Assembly (NCBI GenBank): GCA_034620365.1
Contig: JAQGEQ010000186.1
Location: forward strand, 992,001-1,056,000
Length of the DNA stretch: 64,000 nt
Direction: 5' to 3'
Origin: Pegea sp. RAD2-039
Lineage: Eukaryota; Chordata; Thaliacea; Salpida; Salpidae
A program made the translations under genes and the position numbers. This document shows, piece by piece, positions 55,808-64,000 of the stretch (within the stretch, counting starts at the first letter, position 1; each line of letters opens with the position of its first letter). The notes below the pieces were generated by a model that saw only the letters and a list, made by a program, of their open reading frames with translations, ran no database searches and was not told the origin of the DNA.

Positions 55808-57720
55808 CTATTTATAGAGAAAAGGAGTATTGCCATCATTGGTTATAAGAACGCTATTAAATTGATTGTTTAGTAATTCAGCTTTATTTTCTGGTTCCAT
55901 CACAAGCTGGTCGCTGTTATCAATTAGAGGAGGTATTTGAGATCTCGCCTTAAGCTTGCGATTTATGAAACTAAAAAACGTTTTCTTGCTAGGTGAAGAT
56001 AAAACTGCACTTTCTCTTCCTAAAATAAAATTAGAAATAGATTTCTTGTAAACTATACAAGGATCTTTGTGCAGAGATTTGGTGGAAGGATCTGCTTTAG
56101 TTTGTTTGTATATGAGGTTTTTTAAATGTCGTAAATTCCTTAAATATCTGGGCAAATGTGGTATTTTGTTGATTCTATAAAAAGGTATGAATTTTTCGAT
56201 TGACTCTTTAACGATGTTAGTAAGCCTTGAGTAAATAGTATTGATGTCTTTGGAAGAGTTGAAAACAGAAATCCAGTCGACATCTGATAGAAGCTTGTTA
56301 ATACCATTATAATTTCCACAGTAAAAATTCATTTTGCTGGAAGTTTTAATGTTCATAAAAAAAAGTTTGATGGAGCTTGAGTTCAATCATGTTGTCATCG
56401 CATGTCAGAGCAAAGGGTTCTTTTTGATCAACCTAGATAATGTTCTCAGGTTTTGATGTGATAAGAAGATCCAAAGTATTATCACTAACTTCACTTTTCA
56501 GAACTTTCAATAAAGCCTTAACAGTAACCTCATCAGTAATTTTAGATGGTGGTAGTTAGGTACATATAAAACGAGAAAATTTGGACTTTGAGTAATGAAA
56601 AACAAAAGCGATAATCTCAAACCCTGGACAACTAATGGGATCGATCTGAATTCTAGAGATCTTGGGTGCAAGCGATGTTTTGTGAATTACGCAAACACCG
56701 CCGCCTCTATCATACAGTCTATCACAACGCAAAACACAAAAAAGATTACCGTCAACCAGAAAAGAATCAGGATAAAACGGTTTCAACCAAGTTTCAGTAA
56801 TAAAAACAAAAGTAAAATCTTGGGATCAAAAAAGCTTTCAATTGAAAAATTGTGTTAGTAATCGAACGTGCGTTGAAGAACATACCTAATGTGATAGAAG
56901 AATTGTCTTTTTGACGCTTGTGAGATTTGATGATGGGCTTCTGTAAATTTATATCTTGGATATTACAATTGTGTCTGCAGAGAGTTTGAAAAAAGAAGAT
57001 GGGGGTCCAGTGGTTATTTGCAACTTCCGTTTTTTGAAAAAACCTTGACAATTCTCAAGGTCCATGGTTGACCTCAAACTTTGTATTTAAAATCAGTTGG
57101 TTGTTCCTTCTGACTTCTGTTATACGCCTCTTTTAGAAGACGCTTAATTTTAAGCGATCATCTTCACACATATCATGTGCTACTCTAATGCGCTCGAATT
57201 TTTTGTCAAGCCTTAGCTTATACAACTTGGCAAGAAACTTGCGTTTGTTCTAACTTTACTGAAAGGACACTTTCAACGGTCTTTGATGATCTGAGGATTT
57301 TGCTCAGATCATGTCATTGATACCTTTGAAACGTCCACAAAATCAAGGCTTTGAGAGCATATTTGATTAAAAAACTCACTGTCATTACTTTATCAGTCTC
57401 AGAGACATTAAGGATGATGACATTATTTTCTAGGTCCTCACGGTCTAAAGTAATTTTTTGTGTGTTTCGGTGACCTTCTTGGTAAGAAGCTGTACCATGT
57501 TAGCATTTTTGTCGGAACCGGGATCACTGACCACCGAGGTCCATGTGACAGGTTTCTTTGTAGAGGCACCCAGTTCGTATCTTATCTTTATCATCTTACC
57601 AACATCTTTGGCAATTTCCGATTTAAGTTTGGCTAATTCAGCAGATACAGATTTGCTGATGTCGGATAATAGGTTTTGATTAGAATTAGATGAGGGAGCT
57701 GTTGTGTCCATGGTTCTACA
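55808..57720 (-). mobile_element. LINE 5' half: ORF1 plus endonuclease, RT lost
   Basis: Reading the minus strand from 57711: an ORF1 start M-D-T-T-A-P-S-S-N-S with a Lys/Glu-rich helix, then N-N-V-I-I-L-N-V-S-E-T (RNA-binding fold) and a Y-K-V-R-G-Q-P-W ending. The apurinic endonuclease follows: F-F-N-A-R-S-I near 56880, L-K-P-F-Y-P-D-S-F near 56780, D-R-G-G-G-V-C-V-I near 56710. Last is the linker shared with unit A. ORF1 and the endonuclease are broken by several stops and frameshifts; the linker frame 55808-56386 is open. The sequence stops at the laccase exon-7 relic instead of running into RT. Family: Jockey superfamily, CR1/L2-like, by motif order. Confidence 0.8.
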
Positions 57721-58143
57721 TTTAATGGAGAACTATTTAAATCCCATTTGCTTCATCTGGTTGTTATTAAATATATCGTAAATTTTTGCCCACATCACTA
57801 CAGGTGAGATGAAACCAGGAGAGACGTTTACAGCATTCTATTGCCGGGTCTTCACCAGAGCAAATTTTATTCTATGATTGGCAATTGCAATTGAAAGCTT
57901 ATTTCGATGAAGACGTTTGTGAATTAAGTTGAGTCGGATTTTTATCAGGATTTTTCTTTACATTTGAACATAAGGTATTGGCAGTTTTATTTAGGTCCAC
58001 CATAGTTTTCATGAAAAGTTTTTAGTGTCACCAACTACGATATATATATATATCTAATATACAAATAACTTCCTAATAATAACTTTATCAAAAATTATAA
58101 ACACTTATTAAAATAGAATATAACCTAAACCTGAAACTTATTC
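57721..58143. other. Spacer between the LINE and inverted unit C
   Basis: Probably LINE 5' UTR and flank. Contains a short TA microsatellite at 58039-58053. No gene seen. Confidence 0.45.
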
Positions 58144-58780
58144 AAACAGAATTTTCCTTATTCAAATAGAATAGATATGGACTTATTAAGATGTAATAAG
58201 TGTCGTCTGAATTGATACAACTTCAGGGAAGCAATAATGAAAAGAAATCATCGAATTTAACTCAACTAAATTGTGGATAATTTAAAAAATAGGAACTCAG
58301 TCGTACTTACTCCGTCAAATTTTCAAAGTATCTAAATTTAAGAAGCTAAGACGATGTTTATAACTATCATATAAAATATTGACTTTCCTGCGTACCAATC
58401 TCGTAAATGCTAGCCTGAACAGACTCTACAAGAGAAAGATTCAATTCTTTTGATATCACTAACTTCATATGGCATCCATGCAATGACATTGTATTCAAAA
58501 ATTATACGCACGGAAAATATGAAGTAAGTGATGAAGTAAGTATGGATCCTCAGAATTAAAGGTTTTTATACAACGATAGACAAGAATGGTTTATTTTACA
58601 AAGATTTTGGAAGGATAATTGTGCCGTTTAAAGTCAGATGACAGAGTAATGCCAAGGTCTAGCACCGAGGATATTTGTGGAAAAATAAATCCATTGATGG
58701 AATATTGGTTTAAGGACTTTGCAGCTGGTTTCCAGGAAAAAGATTTAAATTTGGGTGATTTCGATATAGATTCTGAGTTG
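58144..58780 (-). mobile_element. LINE reverse-transcriptase relic in unit C
   Basis: Inverted counterpart of 44750-45384. The plus-strand 96-codon frame at 58619-58909 is its antisense and is not a gene. Confidence 0.72.
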
Positions 58781-59158
58781 CCAGTTCATATACCAGTTTT
58801 AAATGAAAAAATAATATTTAAAATATCGAACACTCTTCTTGATAAAATCTCTACTAAATTTAAAACATTTTTAGTGAAATCTCGTATGAACATGAAAAAG
58901 CTCGTATGAAATCAAAACATTTAAATTATCTCGAATTTGAGTTCAACTTCTAAACGAAACAGTAGTTTGCAAGTTTCATTGTATTTAAAAAGAATAAGTT
59001 CCAATTATAAGTCATTAGGTGTAGAAACAACGCAGCATTCGATCAATAATCTTGAATATAAAAGGTTGAATAATTCGACAAACTAATCTTAAAATATAAT
59101 CTTAAGATCGAATCATTCGAAAAATCAACATCATCCCAGAATCATGAAAAGGAGACAT

Positions 59159-62100
59159 CTAATTTGATCCGAGGTAGCTTTTACACTTGTCAGGAAATCC
59201 TGCAGGAGGGGCTTTCCATTCACTATCTTCTCCAACATCCACAACTAATCCCATTCCTGTTCACAAAAATAAATCAAGCTGATTCTTACATGCTCATTGT
59301 TCAAAAATGAGGTTAAACTCAAAATCAATCTCAATAGTTTGAAATTAGTAGTGTGTGCTTGTTTAACAATTTCAAAAGTTATTGGCTATTCAGTCAGTAA
59401 ATCTAGTTTCAATCTCTCATAGAGCACAATTGAAAAGTAAACTAATAATTACCCATTTCGAAATGAAAAGCGATGTGGCAATGGAACAGCCAGTACCCCG
59501 GATTCCAGGTATTAAATCTAAAGACAGTTAAGTAATTCCCATGTGCTATAGTAGTATCTTTTACAGGAGGATTTTTCAAGTTAAATTGGCCGGATTTTAA
59601 TGCCCTTTCGTAGAGTCCTCTAATTTTTTCTTCTGTAGCACGGCCAGTGAATCTACAATATTAATAACAGAATAATTATATGAGTCACATTCTATACAAG
59701 TCTTACTTTATTTGAGCTACAACAGCATAATATCCTCCATGTAAATGCATAGGGTGAGAGCCTCTATCAGTATACACTACAAAATCGACGGTTAGATTCG
59801 ATGGAATTTTTACTCTTTGAACGCATTGCTTTATCTAATTAAAAGAAGATCACTTTAGAAAATTGATCCAAGTATTTTATTGTCATATTACCTCATTGTT
59901 ATATGGGTTAGATGAATCCTTACAACAAAGTTTGCTGGGGTCTAAATGTTTTGATTTAAACATTATTGGTAGGTCAGGCCATACCCATGAATAGTCATTT
60001 ATGTGTGCAACAAAAGTGTTATCAGCAGCAGTCTACATTAAGGAATATATTCAGTTAGTGAAGGCTAATTTGTTTATAGCTAAGAGCAACTTATGTTAAA
60101 AGTAGTTACTTAATAAACTTAATAAATCTTTGAATTAGATAGCAAGAACAATAAATTAAGTAAAAGTATTTATCATTCATCTTTCAACTAAGATTTGCTA
60201 TTTAAATTAATTATGATAAGCTTAATCCTGCAAATTTTAAAGGCTTTGTAATTACTGATCCAAAACCAAGTTTAAAGAAATGGGTTTCATCTGCTTTGTC
60301 TATATTATGTGGAACATGTTCAGTTATATTAGTTGATTGCATTTCGCTTATTGTGGTTTTTGTCCTAGAATCGTTCATATTGTATGGATTGAGTACAGAA
60401 CGCGAGTCTTTTTCGCTTGAGGTTGGTATAGTGCCGTCTCCATTATAATTTTTATATCTATAAAAGTTTAATTTTAAACAAGTGCAAGCAAATAGTAAAC
60501 AATTTATTTTTGTGGAACGTAAAAGCAATTATACTACCATCAAAAAAGTTTTTTGAACTTATTCATTAGCAGTAAAGTTCCTTCGTAGAAAATATTTTCA
60601 CAATTCTCTAATTTACTTAATAATTGGGAAATACTATTAGACTGTTTCGTAGTCAGCAAATTATCTGAACAGATTTTTTACTCACTTGAGAAGAGCTATT
60701 TCTTCATGCCTTCTACAGTCACCATCACCCTTGATTCTAATCGCGTAAACACCTTTTGTTTGATTTGTATTAATAATAAAGTCATATCTTTCACCGTTCA
60801 TTGAGTTAAGAGAGTCTACCTGTTACAAGTAAATGTTTTAAATCATAAAAAGTTAGGGTAAAAATTTATCTGTCCAAAAAATAAACTTACAGGTACTGGC
60901 TGTATATTTCTTCCATCACTAGCTATTACCAAAAGTGGATGGTCATCAATCGAAATCTGTCAATTAACAAATATGTGTTTGTGACTGAATCAATTAATAA
61001 CTTTAGATAATCAAATAAATAACTGTTTAAATTAGATGTTTTATCTGATAAAATAAAATCTAGACTTTATTTAAATTTTTCGAACATAAACTAAATCCAT
61101 TGGAGTTTATAAGTCTTTGATTGAAATGTATACCTCTAAAGGACATTCGCCGGTAGCCGCGTTTATGAGTCGGAAACGATGATTTGAATTAGCTGAAACT
61201 TCAAACTTAGTCAGAGGTTTTGGTATTTTGTCGTTTGCATCATGTGAAGACTGTTCAAAAAACTTCTTGCTTAAACGATTTAATATGTTTAAACATAAAT
61301 TAGTGAATGGAGAAAGCTCTATTTCAAATTTTGTTTAGTTGTTTTGCAAGCTGGTTAAAAAAAAGTTTATTTTATCTTACTTTCTTAATATACTTATCTC
61401 AAGTTTACTGATATAAATTAAAATCAAACAAAAAATTATCAATTTAAATGTAACTTCATTCTAATAATCCAGTGAATAAGAAATCTTTCCTCACCTTTGA
61501 ACCACCTTTTCCGTTTATAAGCAGCCCAAAGGTTTTGGTTTCGCCATGTCTGTCATCATCATATTGTTCGACAGCGAATTGGTGAAACCAATCGTTAATT
61601 ATGATAACATTTGACTCTTCATCTAAGAACCATTTTTTTTAATTAAGAAATAATTTTGGGATATGTATACCTGTGTCGTAAAGTGCAGAGTGGGTTTCAG
61701 TCTTTCTATTCTCACGAACTACAATAGCTCCAAAGAACCCATCGCCTCTTTGTAAACCAACATGAGCATGCCACCAATGTGTTCCTTAAACAAATGAGTT
61801 GTTTTTAAAGTTGGTTTCTAATAACAATGGTCTAAGGAACTTTTTGAAAAAGTCATTTATAAAACGAACATTTTTATCATCCTTAAAATCAATAAAATGA
61901 TCATTAAATAAATGAGCTTCAATATGGATCTTTGTATTATTTACCCGATGGGTCAGCTTTAAACTTATATTGCATTGAACTCATCAAAGGTATTGGACAC
62001 TGAGTGACCATCGGAACACCATCCATCCACTGTGATTTACTTTGAAATTGTCCATGCCAATGAATTGTTATGCCTTCTCCATTAATCAGTTTATTTTCTA

Positions 62101-62795
62101 CATTAACTATGATTGTATCTCCTTCACACACCTAAGAACAATTGTACTCTTAATTTAATTTATTGTTTCTGACAAAGTTGTACAGATTTGTTTTGTTACT
62201 TATAACTATTGTAATGGTTTATTAAATTGAAGATTACGTTAGGCTGTCTTAAATGAAAGTTTAATTGAAGCTGCTGTGTTACTAAAAGCATTAAATTATA
62301 AGATAACTTATCTTATGACAGATGAGAAAAGATTTTTTAGTTCATTGTTGAATTTAAAACAGTTTTATACAAAGCAATAAATTACTGAATTAACAAAAGT
62401 ATTTAACTATCAGAAAATAATCAAACTCGAAATAAATATAATTAAATAAATAACAAATCGATAAACTTACGTTGATAGTTGGGCCAGGAATTTGTTGATT
62501 AACTATATAACCAATTCTACTAGATCCATCAACAGTTATGCAGCCTTTATTGTTACAATCATCTGGTTCACATGACTTACAATAATCTTCATCACGCGTT
62601 TTAAACCTAAACAGAAGACAACAATTGTTATTATTTTGATAAATTTGAACATTTAGCATACGTTTCAACAGTGAAGGTATATTTACAATCCATTTGTGTT
62701 GTGCCGTCACATGGTCTTGTGCATTCATGAGAACGCTTTGAAGATGCTACTGCTACCCACAGTAACAGAAGATTCCAAACTTTGATTAGAGTCAT
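59159..62795 (-). CDS. Laccase copy C, inverted, apparently intact
   Basis: ATG at 62793-62795, stop TAG at 59159-59161; the 13-exon layout and splice positions follow copy A. All four copper motifs are kept, as is the axial Met. Exon 2 protein equals copy B; exon 3 has two changes (K-to-E, Q-to-E). Exon 10 (about 59893-60035) is one codon shorter than in A, with about half its residues replaced in the variable parts (for example C-C-K-D-S-S against C-Y-P-A-N-T). Exon 8 reads K-G-D-G-D-C-R-R-H against K-G-F-E-E-C-R-G-H. Intron 9 begins TTT|GCAGGA, a GC donor. The exon 6 frame is open, as in A. Flanking introns are near-identical to A and B, so the changes are concentrated in coding sequence. 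Confidence 0.92.
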
Positions 62796-64000
62796 TTTTA
62801 TTACTTGAAAATCTGAAAAACATTTTAAGAAAGTTATTTTTAATAAACTATATATTTACTTCAATTTCAAAACCAAACTTGTTAGTACAAGAATGAATTT
62901 TGCATTAAACTTCATCTGTTCTTACATCAGATGAAAGTCAATTGATATCTTTGCAATGTTCTGAGGCTCTTTTAAAGACAATATGAGAAATTGAAGGAAA
63001 CAATATATTTGTTTTCCGTTAACTTTTCAATACTAAACAAGTGAAAATTATTAGAACTTTAATAGAACATTTCCTAATATAGCAAATTTAAATAGATGGA
63101 TATTAAAATTTGAGATATAAAGTTTTTATTGAGTTAATAAAAAATTGCAATTGATAATTTAATAAATTTCATTTGAAACCTAGTTCAAAAAAGTATTTTC
63201 TTTCTCTTAAGAATGGTTTGATTTAATTTGTTTAATATTGCCTCATAGAAAAACTAATAAATATTTTTATGACATATTTATAAGATTGTATAAATTATGA
63301 TTTATTAAATTTGTTTAAATTTAAATTTTTATTGCAATACAAAATAACTAAATCTAATTTCCTAAAATCTATAATTTTAAGCTGTTGCTGGAGGTGAATC
63401 CACGTAAGTAACGTTTACCATGTCTTGTTTTCTACTACATCAAAATTGCTGAGATGAAAAGCTTGGATAGTATTAAGTTTATTTATAAATATATTTGGAA
63501 GTAAAAACTCAAATTTTGTAAAGGTAATTACCAACTGTACAGTAAAAACAATAAACTCGTTTGAAAAATTATGTCTTTTAGAAAATGCTCTTTTTATGTT
63601 TCATACTTTTGTGCTGTAATATGTTTAATGTGTAATAACAGTTTTCAATACTAGTTTAAAACTGAAAACATTTAATTTTTTTGTGAGTTATTTCAAAGAC
63701 TTCAATTTACCATCATCTTTTGTAGTTTGTTGAATGTATTACAAACTAGCAATCTTTCAGTATCTTGAACCATCAAACGCAAGGTTTTCTGTCAGTTCTA
63801 TTGGCTTGTTTTACTTGTCTGAGAATGTTTTACAGGAAAAGCTTGTAAATTGAGAAGTAAACTGTTTAACAGAATTCAGTTTTGCTCATGTTTGAACTAA
63901 AGTTACTTGTCAATGTTTGCCACGTTACTAGAGAAGCACACATTTAGTGATTTAACTTCTTTTCAAAAGTAGTTTTTTTACAATAGATGACTCATATTAA

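Larger units (their letters stand above)
49115..56367 (+). repeat. Laccase repeat unit B (7.25 kb, direct)
   Basis: Same content and order as unit A. Its right end continues into LINE endonuclease and ORF1 sequence instead of ATR, showing the LINE was longer before A and B diverged at that edge. It faces unit C across about 3 kb. Confidence 0.93.
58144..64000 (-). repeat. Laccase repeat unit C, inverted, continues past window edge
   Basis: Reverse complement of 39521-45384 in unit A (and the matching part of B). The inner edge breaks off sharply at 58144, within the region after the LINE relic, so unit C lacks the exon-7 relic and the LINE linker. With unit B it forms an inverted repeat with arms of about 5.8 kb and a spacer of about 3 kb. 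Confidence 0.92.

Noticed and set aside
58039-58053. TA microsatellite as a possible origin of the inversion
   Set aside because: It is only about 15 bp long and lies about 90 bp from the actual edge at 58144, so no link can be shown.
44619-58909. A 96-codon open frame preserved in all three repeat units (44619-44909 -, 54341-54631 -, 58619-58909 +)
   Set aside because: It is the antisense strand of the LINE reverse-transcriptase relic. Preservation reflects the young age of the repeats, not selection.

Overview
The window is AT-rich animal nuclear DNA with ordinary spliceosomal genes. Three features point to an invertebrate chordate, most likely a tunicate (ascidian). The first is a thyroid-peroxidase gene with the chordate architecture: haem peroxidase, sushi (CCP), calcium-binding EGF, one membrane span. 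The second is a PDE6-type photoreceptor phosphodiesterase ending in a CaaX box. The third is compact gene structure with 42-60 nt introns mixed with long ones, and acceptor-like sites just upstream of several start codons. The species assignment is inference.

Layout. 1-1500 (+): last exons of a lipoxygenase-like gene that enters from the left. 4251-12254 (+): a complete Frizzled receptor. 13949-21416 (-): a VWA3A/B-like protein with three von Willebrand A modules, convergent with Frizzled. 23978-29619 (-): PDE6-like cGMP phosphodiesterase (GAF-A, GAF-B, catalytic domain, CaaX). 31740-32195 (+): a LINE 3' end. 32898-37156 (+): thyroid peroxidase. 39.4-64.0 kb: a recently amplified cluster of three insect-type laccase genes. 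Copies A (40730-44369, +) and B (50453-54091, +) lie in direct repeats; copy C (59159-62795, -) is inverted and its repeat runs off the right edge. The repeat units also carry a LINE relic, and A and B carry a decayed extra laccase exon. Between A and B sit the last three exons of the checkpoint kinase ATR, fused at 46645/46646 to LINE sequence, and an independent LINE 3' half. Copy B runs into a LINE 5' half (ORF1 and endonuclease).

The left 36 kb holds single-copy developmental, ciliary, phototransduction and endostyle-type genes that look intact. They share no pathway. The left part is peppered with the palindromes TGACGTCA and TCACGTGA, which I did not find right of 37 kb.

The most unusual signal is in the laccase cluster. 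Introns and flanks of the three copies are almost identical, while several exons carry clusters of almost exclusively amino-acid-changing differences. The four copper-binding motifs are unchanged. This is the pattern of diversifying selection, or of exon-targeted conversion, on very young duplicates.
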